This document shows positions 1-8,775 of a stretch of 64,000 nucleotides of DNA, piece after piece. The stretch's first letter is position 1. Every line of letters starts with the position of its first letter. A program made the translations under genes and the position numbers. Origin of the DNA: Streptomyces roseochromogenus subsp. oscitans DS 12.976 (GTDB lineage: Bacteria; Actinomycetota; Actinomycetes; Streptomycetales; Streptomycetaceae); NCBI RefSeq assembly GCF_000497445.1, contig NZ_CM002285.1, positions 9,170,161-9,234,160 of the forward strand, read 5' to 3'. A model generated the notes under the pieces. That model had not been told where the DNA came from, ran no database searches, and saw only the letters and a list, made by a program, of their open reading frames with translations.

Positions 1-2
1 GC

Positions 3-941
3 ATCCCGCTCGTGTACCTCAACGGCGGACCGGTCCGCGGCATCTCGGTGCTCGACCACCGGTTCCTGCAACTCCTGGCCCGTCAGGGCTACGACGTGTA
101 CGCCTACGAACAGGCCGGCGGCGGACGGAGCGACCTGCTCCCCATGGACCAGTACACGATCTCCCGATCGGTCCGTGACCTCGGCGCGTTCATCCACCAC
201 CTGGGCCAGGGCAAGGCCGACGTCCTCGGCTTCTCGTCGGGCGCGGTCGTGCTCACCCGAGCCCTGGCCGACCCCTCCGTCGCCGCGCATCTGCACCGGG
301 CGGTCATCGCCGAACCCGGCCCGATGGACGGCCCGACGGCGAGGATCGGCGGGCACCGGGGGCGTCCGTCCGCGCGCGGCCTCGCACCGGCGATGGCCGG
401 ACCGCGATCGACCCACGTCCCCCGGTACGCCGTGGCCTTCGGCCTCATGCGACTCGGACTGCTCACCCCCGACACCGGACTGATCGGACAGGCCGAGGGC
501 GACAACGCGTTCACCGCCGCCGACCTCGGCGGCGACACCGCGTCCGCCTACTGCGCGCGCGACGCGCACCGCATCCCCTCCGAAGACACGGCACAGAACT
601 TCTCGTTCAGCCCCGCCGCCAGCCTCCGCATCCAGCAGACGGTGCAGGACGCGCCCTCCCTCGCACCGCGGCTGAGGCGTTCGAAGACGCCCGCCATGCT
701 GATGATCGCCGAGTGTTCCTCGCAGGTCCGGCAATGGGAGACCGCCGTCCTCGCCGACGACCCCGCCATCGAGCGCGCGCAGTACATGCCCGGAGTCGGC
801 CATCACCTGTGGAACGGTCTGGACGACAACAACGACCGAGCCGCCGCTGTCATCACCGCGTTCCTCCAAGCCGAGCCGGCACCTCTGCCGAACTACCCGA
901 CCCGCGACGAGATCCCCGCCTTCCTGCACGACCACAAGTGA
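3..941 (+). CDS. Alpha/beta hydrolase, prolyl-aminopeptidase-like (5' end cut by window)
   Basis: The frame is already open at the first base and reads IPLVYLNGGP, the oxyanion-hole strand of alpha/beta hydrolases of the prolyl aminopeptidase/AB-hydrolase-1 type, so the start codon lies to the left of the window and the GTG at 12 is not the real start. The nucleophile elbow reads GFSSGA (Ser about residue 80 of the visible part) and the C-terminal histidine is in GVGHHLWN. About 310 residues are visible, nearly a full hydrolase. It ends 15 bases before the convergent dehydrogenase stop. Substrate cannot be told from sequence; a small-molecule esterase or peptidase are both possible. Confidence 0.75.
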   Translation: MPLVYLNGGPVRGISVLDHRFLQLLARQGYDVYAYEQAGGGRSDLLPMDQYTISRSVRDLGAFIHHLGQGKADVLGFSSGAVVLTRALADPSVAAHLHRAVIAEPGPMDGPTARIGGHRGRPSARGLAPAMAGPRSTHVPRYAVAFGLMRLGLLTPDTGLIGQAEGDNAFTAADLGGDTASAYCARDAHRIPSEDTAQNFSFSPAASLRIQQTVQDAPSLAPRLRRSKTPAMLMIAECSSQVRQWETAVLADDPAIERAQYMPGVGHHLWNGLDDNNDRAAAVITAFLQAEPAPLPNYPTRDEIPAFLHDHK

Positions 942-956
942 GCCGCGCGGAAGGGG

Positions 957-2486
957 TCAGAGGAAGCTCACGCCCTGGGCGAGAGAGAGTTCGCTGGAGT
1001 AGTTGACGGTGTTGGTGGCCGAGCGCATGTAGGACTTCCAGGCGTCGGAGCCGGACTCGCGGCCGCCGCCGGTGTCCTTCTCGCCTCCGAAGGCGCCGCC
1101 GATCTCGGCTCCGGAGGTGCCGATGTTGACGTTGGCGATGCCGCAGTCGGAGCCGGCGGCGGACAGGAAGATCTCGGCTTCCTGCTGGTCGCGGGTGAAG
1201 ATGCTGGACGACAGGCCCTGCGGGACGTCGTTGTGCAGGGCGATCGCCTCGTCGAGGGTGTCGTAGGTGAGGACGTACAGGATCGGCGCGAAGGTCTCCT
1301 CCCGTACGACGTCGGTCTGTTCGGCGACGCGGACGAGGACCGGCTCGGTGTAGGCCGCCGCGGGCGCCGCCTCGGCGAGGCGCCGGTTCCCGCCGGCCAG
1401 GATCTTGCCGCCCTGGGCCTGGACACGGGTGAGGGCGTGGTGCATGGCGTCCAGCGCCGTCGTGGAGATGAGCGGGCCGACGAGCGTGGTGTCGTCGAAC
1501 GGGTTGCCGATGGGGAGTTTGGTGTACGCGCCGGTCAGCCGCTCGATGAGGGGGTCGGCGATGTCGCGGTGGACGATCAGGCGGCGCAGTGTCGTACAGC
1601 GCTGGCCCGCGGTGCCGGCCGCGGCGAAGACGATGGCCGGGACCGCGAGGTCCAGGTCGGCGGACGGGGCGACGATCGCGGCGTTGTTGCCGCCGAGCTC
1701 CAGCAGGCTGCGGCCGAAGCGGGCGGCGACGCGCGGGCCGACCTCGCGGCCCATACGGGTCGAGCCGGTGGCGCTGACGAGGGCGACACGGGGGTCGTCG
1801 ACCAGTTGCCCGCCCACCGCCCGGTCACCGAGGAGCAGGCGGTGCACGTCACGGGGCGCGCCGACATCCTCGGCGGCACGGGCGAGCAGGTGGTCGCAGG
1901 CCAGGGAGATCAGCGGCGTGAACTCCGAGGGCTTCCAGACCACGGTGTCGCCGCAGACCAGGGCGACGGCGGTGTTCCAGGACCATACGGCGGCGGGGAA
2001 GTTGAAGGCGGAGATGACGCCGACCACGCCGAGCGGATGCCAGGTCTCGGCCAGGCGGTGGCCGGGGCGTTCGGAGGCGATCGTACGGCCGTACAACTGC
2101 CGGGACAGGCCGACCGCGAAGTCGCAGATGTCGATCATCTCCTGGATCTCGCCGAGCGCCTCGGAGCGGATCTTGCCCGCCTCGATGGTGACGAGGTCGG
2201 CCAGATCGCCCTTGTGTACGCGCAGCAACTCGCCCAGGCGGCGTACGAGTTCACCACGGCACGGTGCGGGTGTGGTGCGCCAGATGAGGAACGCGGTTCG
2301 GGTGGTGGCGATGGCCTCTTCGGTGTCGGCGCCGGTGGCTGCCCGCAGCCCGAAGAGGTGCTCGCCGGTGAGGGGCGTACGGGCGTGGAGGGCGTCGCCC
2401 TCGGGCACGTCGACGCCGATGTTCCGGAGGGACGTACGGGCGCGGGCGCGCAGTTCGTCCGTGGTGGGCAGTGGGGTGCTGGTCAT
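957..2486 (-). CDS. amaB: L-aminoadipate-semialdehyde dehydrogenase (ALDH7 family)
   Basis: Predicted to oxidise 2-aminoadipate 6-semialdehyde to 2-aminoadipate with NAD(P)+ in lysine/pipecolate breakdown. The 509-residue protein has the full aldehyde dehydrogenase fold: Asn162 in FNFP, Glu263 in ELGGNN, and nucleophile Cys297 in GQRCTT. The ELGGNN form and the GEKDTGGGRESGSDAWK stretch near the C terminus resemble ALDH7A1/AmaB. The start is the ATG at 2486, which overlaps the upstream hglS stop (ATGA), so the two are probably translationally coupled; the open frame runs further upstream but only inside hglS. The neighbouring HglS-type enzyme and amino acid oxidase support the pathway call over a generic ALDH. 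Confidence 0.85.
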   Translation of the reverse strand: MTSTPLPTTDELRARARTSLRNIGVDVPEGDALHARTPLTGEHLFGLRAATGADTEEAIATTRTAFLIWRTTPAPCRGELVRRLGELLRVHKGDLADLVTIEAGKIRSEALGEIQEMIDICDFAVGLSRQLYGRTIASERPGHRLAETWHPLGVVGVISAFNFPAAVWSWNTAVALVCGDTVVWKPSEFTPLISLACDHLLARAAEDVGAPRDVHRLLLGDRAVGGQLVDDPRVALVSATGSTRMGREVGPRVAARFGRSLLELGGNNAAIVAPSADLDLAVPAIVFAAAGTAGQRCTTLRRLIVHRDIADPLIERLTGAYTKLPIGNPFDDTTLVGPLISTTALDAMHHALTRVQAQGGKILAGGNRRLAEAAPAAAYTEPVLVRVAEQTDVVREETFAPILYVLTYDTLDEAIALHNDVPQGLSSSIFTRDQQEAEIFLSAAGSDCGIANVNIGTSGAEIGGAFGGEKDTGGGRESGSDAWKSYMRSATNTVNYSSELSLAQGVSFL

Positions 2487-3898
2487 GGCCGTCCTTGAAG
2501 GGGTGAGGGAGTGCCGGTCAGGTCGAGCGCGCGGGCGACCTCCGCGAGCGAGCGGTTCTGCTGCCGTTCGTAGAGGGCGAAGGGGTCCAGGACGTCGCGG
2601 CCGATGGCGCCGGAGAGCCAGGCGGCGTCGTACGCGATGCCCTGCCGGCCGGTGTCGCGGATGCCCTCGCCGCTGAGGTTGGACTGGAAGATGCCGGCGG
2701 CGGAGCGGGGCAGGAAGTCCTCGTAGACGATGGGCTCGGCCCGCACCCAGCCCTGCCGGACCAGTGCGCCGAGATCGGCGGGCGGGCGGCTGCCGTCGCG
2801 CGTCCGGTCGGGGCTGACTCGGTAGGTGAAGTAGGCCAGTGCCTCGGCGGCGAGTTCCAGTTCGCTGCCGGGCATGTGCCGCTCCCACACGGCGCGTGCG
2901 ATGTCACCGCGCGGCTCCGAGGGGTGCTGCGAGGCCTGCTCGTCCACGCGGCCGAGGAGGTCGTCGTACAGGGCGCGGCCCTCGCGGGTGAGGGCGATGC
3001 CGCGGGCTTCGACCTCGCCGAAGCGGACCCGCAGGGCGCCGCTGACCACGCTGCCGTCCGGGGTGCGCATCGCTCGGGTCTCGGCCAGGGCCCGGAAGGA
3101 GGTCTGCCGCAGCAGGACGTCGGGGCCCTTCCAGGCCGGTGGGCCCTGGATGGTGTCGATCATCTCGATGCCGCGCTCGGTCATCCGCCGGTACAGCTCG
3201 TCGATGTCCAGGACACGCGGGGTGAGGTGGTTGATGTGGGTGCTGTGCACGCCGCCGATGTCCGCGGCTACGGCGGAGATCCGCTCCAGCGTCTCGTACC
3301 AGGCCTTGTCGACCGGCTCGGCGGACAGTTCGAAGGCCGCCACGGCGAGCTGCAGAAACCGCTCGGCCTGCGGCTCGGGCAGTTCCCGCTCGGCGGCGGC
3401 CTGGTCGGCCAGCGCCAGCAGCTCGGGCGGGAAGAGTTCGCGAGCCGCGAGGAAGGTCTCCAGACGTGCGCGCAGGTCGGCGTCGAAGAATCGGGGGTCG
3501 GCCGGCGTGAGCATCGAGGTGAACACCCGGAAGGGGTTGCGCGCCAGTTCCTCGCCGTCGACCGGCCGGAAGGCGGTGGAGACGACGGGCACGGTGCTGG
3601 CAGCGGCCTCCCGCAGGTCGTAGAAGCCGACCGGACACATGCCGAGAGCGCCGAAGACACGGGCGACCTGCCGCAGTTCGCGCGGTGTGCCGACGCGGAT
3701 GGCCCCGTGCCGCTCGGCGGTCACCCTGCCGATGGACCCCAGACGCTCGGCGTCGGCCCCCCGCGCGCGCAGGACGTCCTCGTTGACCTCGCGCGAGACG
3801 TCCACGAGCGTGGTGTAGGCGGGCACCTCCCGCCCGTACATCCGCGACAGCCGCTCCGCGAAGGCGGCTCGCAGCCGCCACTGACTGATCATGGCCAT
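2483..3898 (-). CDS. hglS: 2-oxoadipate dioxygenase/decarboxylase (HglS, DUF1338)
   Basis: Predicted non-haem iron enzyme converting 2-oxoadipate to D-2-hydroxyglutarate in D-lysine/pipecolate catabolism. The 471-residue product is full length for the family. It carries the HGAIR motif (His64, Arg68), which matches the metal-binding His and substrate-binding Arg known in Pseudomonas HglS, a STHINHLTPR motif (His218/221/224), and FGEVEARG, where Glu295 or Glu297 would complete the metal site. It lies between an FAD amino acid oxidase and an aminoadipate-semialdehyde dehydrogenase on the same strand, with a 4-base overlap to the latter. Two in-frame ATGs (3898 and 3892) are both possible starts. 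The missing step, aminoadipate transamination, is not encoded in this window. Confidence 0.85.
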   Translation of the reverse strand: MAMISQWRLRAAFAERLSRMYGREVPAYTTLVDVSREVNEDVLRARGADAERLGSIGRVTAERHGAIRVGTPRELRQVARVFGALGMCPVGFYDLREAAASTVPVVSTAFRPVDGEELARNPFRVFTSMLTPADPRFFDADLRARLETFLAARELFPPELLALADQAAAERELPEPQAERFLQLAVAAFELSAEPVDKAWYETLERISAVAADIGGVHSTHINHLTPRVLDIDELYRRMTERGIEMIDTIQGPPAWKGPDVLLRQTSFRALAETRAMRTPDGSVVSGALRVRFGEVEARGIALTREGRALYDDLLGRVDEQASQHPSEPRGDIARAVWERHMPGSELELAAEALAYFTYRVSPDRTRDGSRPPADLGALVRQGWVRAEPIVYEDFLPRSAAGIFQSNLSGEGIRDTGRQGIAYDAAWLSGAIGRDVLDPFALYERQQNRSLAEVARALDLTGTPSPLQGRP

Positions 3899-3943
3899 GG
3901 TTCGGCCTTTCGGTCGGGGTCACACGAGGTGAGCCATGGGTAG

Positions 3944-5116
3944 TCAGACGACGTGGGCTTCGGGGCGGGCGCCGGCGCCGGGACGGAACCGGTCGGCGCT
4001 GAGCGGGGAGATGTCGGTGAACGGCTTCCGCTCCAGGTACAGGTCGCGTACGACTTCGCCGACCGCGGGCGCCTGCAGGAATCCGTGCCCCGAAAACCCG
4101 GCGGCATAAAGGAAGTTGGGCAGCTCGCCGGAGCGGCCGATGAGCGCGTTGTGGTCCGGTGTGACCTCGTACAGGCCCGCCCAGCCGTCGCAGGTCCGCA
4201 TCTCGGCAAGGGCCGGGGCGCGGCGGCGGGCGATGGCGCGGAACAGTTCCAGCCACTCCGGGGTCCAGGTCGTGTCGAAGCCGTCCTGCTGGCCGGGGTC
4301 GGCCAGCCCGAACAGCAGGCCGTCGTCGCTGTTGTGGAAGTACGCGGTCGAGGAGAAGTCGATCGTGAACGGGATGCGCGGGGCGGGCGGTGCGAGCGGC
4401 ACGGTGAAGGACAGCTGCCGTTTCACCGGCCGGACGGGAAGGCCGACGCCGGCCATGGCGCCGATGTGCGCCGACCACGCCCCCGCCGTGCAGATGACGG
4501 TGGAGCACGCGATACGGCCGTGGCTGGTGTGTACACCGACCACGCGGTCTCCGGCCGTGTCGAGGCCCAGGACCGCGGTGTGGGTGGCGAGGGTGACGCC
4601 GGCCCGGGCCGCGGCCCGCGCATACCCCTGGACGACCAGGGCCGGGCGGGCATGCCCGTCGGTGGGGGAGTACGCGGCGGCCACGAGCCCGTCGGTGCTG
4701 ACGTACGGACACAAGCGCCGGGCCTCGTCGGGGCCGATCATGCGGCTCGGCACGTCGAGGCTGTTCTGGAGCTTGACCCCGGCCTCGAAGGCGGTCGCCT
4801 GCTGTTCGCTGTCGAGGAGGAAGAGATAGCCGACGGTGTCCAGCCCGATGCCGGCGCCGGGTCGGCGGGGGAAGTCCCGGTAGGCACGCAGGCTGCGGCT
4901 GCCCAGCTCGATGTTGAGCGGATCGGAGAACTGGGCGCGGACACCGCCGATCGGCTTGCCCGAACTGCCGCAGCCGAGGTCGCCGCGCTCCACGACGACG
5001 ACCTTCGTCACGCCGGCCTCGGCGAGGTGGAAGGCGGTGCTCGCACCCATGACGCCACCACCGATGATCACCACATCGGCGGAAGCCGGAACGGTGCGGA
5101 AGACGGAGGAGGACAA
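3944..5116 (-). CDS. amaA: FAD-dependent amino acid oxidase, probable L-pipecolate oxidase
   Basis: A DAO-family flavoprotein of about 390 residues with the dinucleotide-binding motif VVIIGGGVMGAS near the N terminus and the C-terminal FAD-contact motif AAGFSGHGF. GSSGKPIGGVRAQFSD resembles sarcosine and pipecolate oxidases. I place the start at the TTG at 5116 because it follows GGGAG by 7 bases and leaves a 135-base gap to the divergent LysR gene; longer starts up to 5257 would overlap that gene and add residues unlike the family. Next to hglS and the ALDH7 gene the best role is oxidation of L-pipecolate to piperideine-6-carboxylate, but sarcosine or glycine oxidase activity cannot be excluded. 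Confidence 0.75.
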   Translation of the reverse strand: MSSSVFRTVPASADVVIIGGGVMGASTAFHLAEAGVTKVVVVERGDLGCGSSGKPIGGVRAQFSDPLNIELGSRSLRAYRDFPRRPGAGIGLDTVGYLFLLDSEQQATAFEAGVKLQNSLDVPSRMIGPDEARRLCPYVSTDGLVAAAYSPTDGHARPALVVQGYARAAARAGVTLATHTAVLGLDTAGDRVVGVHTSHGRIACSTVICTAGAWSAHIGAMAGVGLPVRPVKRQLSFTVPLAPPAPRIPFTIDFSSTAYFHNSDDGLLFGLADPGQQDGFDTTWTPEWLELFRAIARRRAPALAEMRTCDGWAGLYEVTPDHNALIGRSGELPNFLYAAGFSGHGFLQAPAVGEVVRDLYLERKPFTDISPLSADRFRPGAGARPEAHVV

Positions 5117-5251
5117 CGGGCCACTCCCTTCCGGAGGCCACCGCGCCGGACGGTGCCGTGTCCGGGCGGCGGGGCTGTCAGTGACAGAGTGATGCCGATC
5201 ACCAGTCTCCGCGTCATCGTGCAGCAAGCCGACCATCGACGTCCATCGACG
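5117..5251. promoter_or_regulatory. Divergent promoter region, oxidase operon / LysR
   Basis: This 135-base gap separates two divergently read genes, the usual location of LysR operators. A T-N11-A type half-site pair may lie in the AT-richer part around 5225-5280, but I could not define one with confidence. The stretch 5255-5285 is the most AT-rich in the neighbourhood. Confidence 0.35.
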
Positions 5252-6274
5252 ATGCATGCCATTGATCTTTTAGGTCCCAATTTGGACCGGACTAGTCCGC
5301 AGCTGCGCTCACTGGTGGAACTGACCAGGCGTGGCACCATCACCGCGGTCGCGGAAGCCCTGGGATAACACCGGGCGGGGTCTCGCAGCAGATCGCCGCA
5401 TCTGGAGAAGGCCACCGGGATGGAGCTGCTGGGGCGGGTGGGACGCCGCGTGGAACTCACCGACCCCGGGGCCACCCTGGCCCTCCACGCCGAGCGCATC
5501 CTCACCACGGAAGCCGAGGCAGTCGAAGCGCTGGAGCGCACACGCGACGAGATATCCGGAACGCTGCGGATCGGGCTCTTCGCCACGGCCGCCGCCGAGA
5601 TCCTGCCGCCGGCTCTGCGCCAGGTACGCGAGCGGCATCCCGGCGTGACCGTGCGCAGCCGGGACATGGATGTGGACGAGGTGTACGACGCGGTCGCCGG
5701 CGGCACCGTGGACCTGGCCCTGGGCCTGGACTACCCGGACGTGCCGATCCCGCGCGATCCGTCCCTGCGGGAGACCGAGCTGTCCAGGGAACGCTTCTCG
5801 CTCGCGCTGCCCGCCGGAGCCATGCCCGGCCGGAAGAAGGTCTCGCTCGCCGACGCCGGCGGACTGGGCTGGATCCTGCCGTCGGCCGGCAGCTACTACG
5901 GCCGCGCCGTGCTCACCGCCTGCCGCCGAGCCGGATTCGAACCGCAGGTGCTGCACGAGGTGACGGACACGGCCGCCACCCTGGCCCTGGTCGAGGCCGG
6001 CGTCGGGGTCAGCGAGGTGACCGACCTGATGCTCCGGCTGCGCCCGTCCTGCTTCGACGTCCTGGAACTGCGGGAGACCACGGAGCGTCACATCGTGGTG
6101 GTCTGCCCCTCCTTCGCCGAACACCGGCCGACGGTGGCGGCCCTGGCCGATGTCCTGGCCCGGACCGCCCGCGAAGGACACCCGCCGTCGCGCACGGCGG
6201 CCGCGCCGTCGAAGACGCTGATGCAGGCAGTGCCGTCCGGCCCCGGGGTGACCGGCGCCCCGTTGTTCTCGTAG
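5252..6274 (+). pseudogene. LysR-type regulator with two compensating frameshifts in the HTH
   Basis: Divergent from the lysine-catabolism operon and so its likely regulator. From the ATG at 5252 the frame encodes the start of a LysR winged helix (PQLRSLVELTRRGTITAVAE, then ALG) and then stops at TAA 5366-5368. The expected continuation YTPGGVSQQIAA is present at 5366-5400 in another frame, and from 5402 (LEKATGMELLGRVGRR) the original frame resumes to a full effector-binding domain ending at 6274. The pattern is one missing base near 5368 and one extra T at 5401. Either the gene is inactivated in its recognition helix or both indels are sequence errors; everything else is intact, so an error or a very recent lesion is plausible. 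An alternative start is GTG/ATG downstream (5420), which would give a domain with no HTH. Confidence 0.75.
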
Positions 6275-6385
6275 CCACAGCTTCTCGGCCACGAGGCTGT
6301 CACCCCCGCGGAGCGGCCTGCGGGTGGACTCGTGTCCCGGGGCGAACGTACGAGGAAGTCCGCTGGCAGCGGGTGCTCCGGCTCC

Positions 6386-6979
6386 TCAGGACGTAGCTCT
6401 GGCGAGAGCTGCCAGGGTTTCGAAGTCCCAGGTGAGCGCGCCGGAACGGAGGTCGGATGTGACCGCGTCGAGCCAGTTGAGCTCCGCGATCAGTACGGCG
6501 CGGCGGTACTCGTCCTCCAGCATGGTGACCCGGGGCAGCGCGAGTTGGCGGGCGCCCTCGGCGGCAGCCTCCAACTCGCCCAGCCGGGCGCGTACTTGTG
6601 CGGCACGAGCGGACAGATCGACCGCAACCTCCTGTGGCAGCAGCATCATGGTGAAGGAGAGCGCGGCGGGGAATTCCGGGTAGTCCGCCCGCGGCGCCAC
6701 CAGCATCTCCCGCAGCCACTCGCGCGTTGCCGTACGGCCCGCGTCCGTCACCTCGTAGACCGTGCGTTCCGGGTACTGCTGATCCCGGCTGGTCTCGCGC
6801 ACGGCGATCAGCCCCGCCTCCAGCAGCCGGTCGATGGTCCGGTACAGGCTCGCCCGCTGGCTGACGTTGACGACCTGGTCCTTCCCCCACTGCTTGATCA
6901 GCCGCTGGATGCCGTACGGGTGCAGCGGCTGCAGGTGCAGGAGCGAGAGAACGGTGAGGCCGAGAGGGGAGCTGCGCAT
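6386..6979 (-). CDS. PadR-family transcriptional regulator
   Basis: A 197-residue DNA-binding repressor. The N-terminal 90 residues form the PadR winged helix: GLTVLSLLHLQPLHPYGIQ, a YRTIDRLLEAGLI recognition segment, and the wing TVYEVTDAGR. The remaining hundred residues are a helical C-terminal domain of the Vir/PadR-C type used for dimerisation. It diverges from the small protein at 7053 and the flavin monooxygenase at 7525, whose shared upstream region carries short palindromes, so repression of that pair and of itself is the natural prediction. PadR proteins commonly respond to small aromatic ligands, which would suit a monooxygenase target; the ligand here is unknown. Confidence 0.85.
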   Translation of the reverse strand: MRSSPLGLTVLSLLHLQPLHPYGIQRLIKQWGKDQVVNVSQRASLYRTIDRLLEAGLIAVRETSRDQQYPERTVYEVTDAGRTATREWLREMLVAPRADYPEFPAALSFTMMLLPQEVAVDLSARAAQVRARLGELEAAAEGARQLALPRVTMLEDEYRRAVLIAELNWLDAVTSDLRSGALTWDFETLAALARATS

Positions 6980-7009
6980 GCCGGGAGCCTACCGGAGCCA
7001 CTCTCAAAG

Positions 7010-7046
7010 CAACTAGTTGACGAGATACTAGTTTCACTGCAACTAT
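7010..7046. promoter_or_regulatory. Candidate PadR operator and promoter
   Basis: The palindrome CAACTAGTTG lies at 7010-7019 and its core ACTAGT recurs at 7028-7033, a spacing of about two helical turns. A -35 like TTGACG (7017-7022) and a weak -10 AACTAT (7041-7046) overlap this. The -10 ends 6 bases before the ATG at 7053, which has no ribosome binding site, so the transcript is probably leaderless. Confidence 0.45.
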
Positions 7047-7052
7047 CCACAC

Positions 7053-7523
7053 ATGATGACAGCGACTCCGCTCGAGTCCGCCGAGCGCATCCATGCGGAC
7101 CACGCCACCGTGAAGCACCTGGGTCACTGGACCGAGGCCACCGAGTTCGACGTACGAGCCCGCCGCGCCACCGTCGTGCTGGACCTCCGCTCACCGCGGA
7201 TCGGCTGGGGCGAACCGGTCAGCGTGCGGCTGGAGCTCCTCTCCGCCGCGGTCACCTTGCTGTTGCCCGAAGACGTCGCCGTGGACAGCTGGGACCTCGC
7301 CTTCACCCGCCGTGGACGGGTGAAGGACGCCCAGCCCGGTACCGGTCCGGCGCTGCTGCGGCTGGCCGGAGTGGTCACCGACGGCGAGATCCGCATCCGT
7401 CGCGGCGGCACCGCCCAGCTCACCGCCATGTGCTCCCGCGCCTACCTGGACGACCTGCGCCGCGCCCACCGCGAGGGCGGCCTGCCCGTCGTGGACGACC
7501 CGACCCGTGAGAGGACCCACTGA
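7053..7523 (+). CDS. Conserved hypothetical protein
   Basis: A 156-residue soluble protein that I do not recognise with certainty. It has no signal peptide or membrane segment. The middle is rich in beta strands, and GEIRIRRGGTAQL resembles the strand repeats of cell-envelope-stress LiaF/DUF1707-type C-terminal domains, but the match is too weak for a call. Two ATGs stand side by side at 7053 and 7056 with no Shine-Dalgarno. The stop precedes the monooxygenase ATG by a single base, so the two are one transcription unit and probably translationally coupled. Its role may be tied to that enzyme or to sensing its substrate. Confidence 0.7.
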   Translation: MMTATPLESAERIHADHATVKHLGHWTEATEFDVRARRATVVLDLRSPRIGWGEPVSVRLELLSAAVTLLLPEDVAVDSWDLAFTRRGRVKDAQPGTGPALLRLAGVVTDGEIRIRRGGTAQLTAMCSRAYLDDLRRAHREGGLPVVDDPTRERTH

Positions 7524-7524
7524 C

Positions 7525-8691
7525 ATGTCCGGCACCCGCACCGCCATCGTCGTGGGCGGCGGCATCGCCGGCCCCGTCGCAGCCCTCGCGCTGCGCCGGG
7601 CCGGGATCGAAGCCACCGTGCACGAGTCCTATGCGACGACCGCCGACGGTATAGGCGGCGGCCTGGGTATCGCGCCCAACGGCCGTGCCGCACTCGGTCT
7701 GGTCGGACTCGACCGGGTCGGCGCCCCGATGAACGCCATCGTGCTGCAGAACCACAAGGGCAGGACCATCACCGAGATCCGCCAGCCCATGCAGTTCAGC
7801 TGGCGCGCCGATCTGTACCGACGGCTCTACGACCTGACTCTGAGCCAGGGCGTCGAGGTGCACCACGGCCATCAGCTGGTCGACGTCCGCGAGAGCGACA
7901 CCGGCATCCGGGCCGTCTTCGCCGACGGCACCGCCAGCGAGGAGGCCGACGCGCTGATCGGTGCCGACGGCCTGCGCTCCACCGTGCGCAGGCTGATCGA
8001 CCCCCAGGCGCCCCAGCCGCGCTACTCAGGGCTGCTGGGCTTCGGCGCCCAGGTCCACGGCGCCGGACTGCCGCCCACCGGCGACCGTATGTACATGGCC
8101 TTCGGCCGCCGGGCGTTCTTCGGCTACCAGTCGTTCGACGACGGCACCGGCGTCTGGTTCGCCAACCTTCCCCACTCCTACCTGACATGGCAGCAGGTGC
8201 GGCAGACCTCGAACGAGGAGTGGCTGCGCCGGCTGGGCGAGGCCTTCGCCGGGGACGGCGTCCCCGCCCTGGAGCTGCTGCGGCGCACCTCGCCCGACGA
8301 CCTGATCACCGCCGGTCCCATGCAGGATCTCCCGCACGTCCCGCACTGGCACCGCGGCCGCATGGTGCTGGTCGGCGACTCCGCCCACGCCACCTCGCCC
8401 AGCTCCGGCCAGGGCGTCTCGCTCGCCGCGGAGAGCGCTGTGGAACTCGCCCGGGCGCTCCGGGACCTGCCGCACGACCAGGCGTTCGCCGCCTATGAGC
8501 GTGCCCGCCGCGCCCGGGTCGAGCGAGTGATCGCCCAGGGCGCCCGCAGCAACAGCGGCAAGGCCGCCGGGCCGGTGGGCCGGGTGGTCCGGGACGCTCT
8601 CCTGCCGCTGTTCGCCCGCCTCGCCACCCCCGAGAAGATGGCATGGCAGTACGACCACCGGATCCGCTGGGAGGACCCCGTCGCCGCCTGA
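7525..8691 (+). CDS. FAD-dependent monooxygenase (PHBH/UbiH-like)
   Basis: A 388-residue class A flavoprotein monooxygenase that would hydroxylate or epoxidise a small, often aromatic, substrate with NAD(P)H and O2. It shows all three FAD motifs: TAIVVGGGIAGPVAALALR at the N terminus, GADGLRSTVR in the middle, and the GD motif MVLVGDSAHATSPSSGQG. I chose the ATG at 7525 rather than the upstream in-frame GTG at 7507 because it directly follows the previous stop. It is the likely principal target of the divergent PadR regulator, suggesting induction by its own substrate. TetX-type drug inactivation is possible but nothing in the sequence points to a specific compound. Confidence 0.85.
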   Translation: MSGTRTAIVVGGGIAGPVAALALRRAGIEATVHESYATTADGIGGGLGIAPNGRAALGLVGLDRVGAPMNAIVLQNHKGRTITEIRQPMQFSWRADLYRRLYDLTLSQGVEVHHGHQLVDVRESDTGIRAVFADGTASEEADALIGADGLRSTVRRLIDPQAPQPRYSGLLGFGAQVHGAGLPPTGDRMYMAFGRRAFFGYQSFDDGTGVWFANLPHSYLTWQQVRQTSNEEWLRRLGEAFAGDGVPALELLRRTSPDDLITAGPMQDLPHVPHWHRGRMVLVGDSAHATSPSSGQGVSLAAESAVELARALRDLPHDQAFAAYERARRARVERVIAQGARSNSGKAAGPVGRVVRDALLPLFARLATPEKMAWQYDHRIRWEDPVAA

Positions 8692-8775
8692 GTGCGGGAC
8701 GGAATCCCGTGGACGCGCCGCTTGACGTCGTTGTGCCCGCGAGCGCGGTGCGGGGCGGGCTTCCCCATGCTGAAG

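Noticed and set aside
1233..2498. Long plus-strand open frame opposite the ALDH gene
   Set aside because: Low-complexity G/D/V/A-rich translation, antisense to a clear dehydrogenase; typical of GC-rich coding DNA.
2904..5141. 745-codon minus-strand frame overlapping hglS and the oxidase
   Set aside because: Arg/Pro-rich shadow of the two real genes in another frame.
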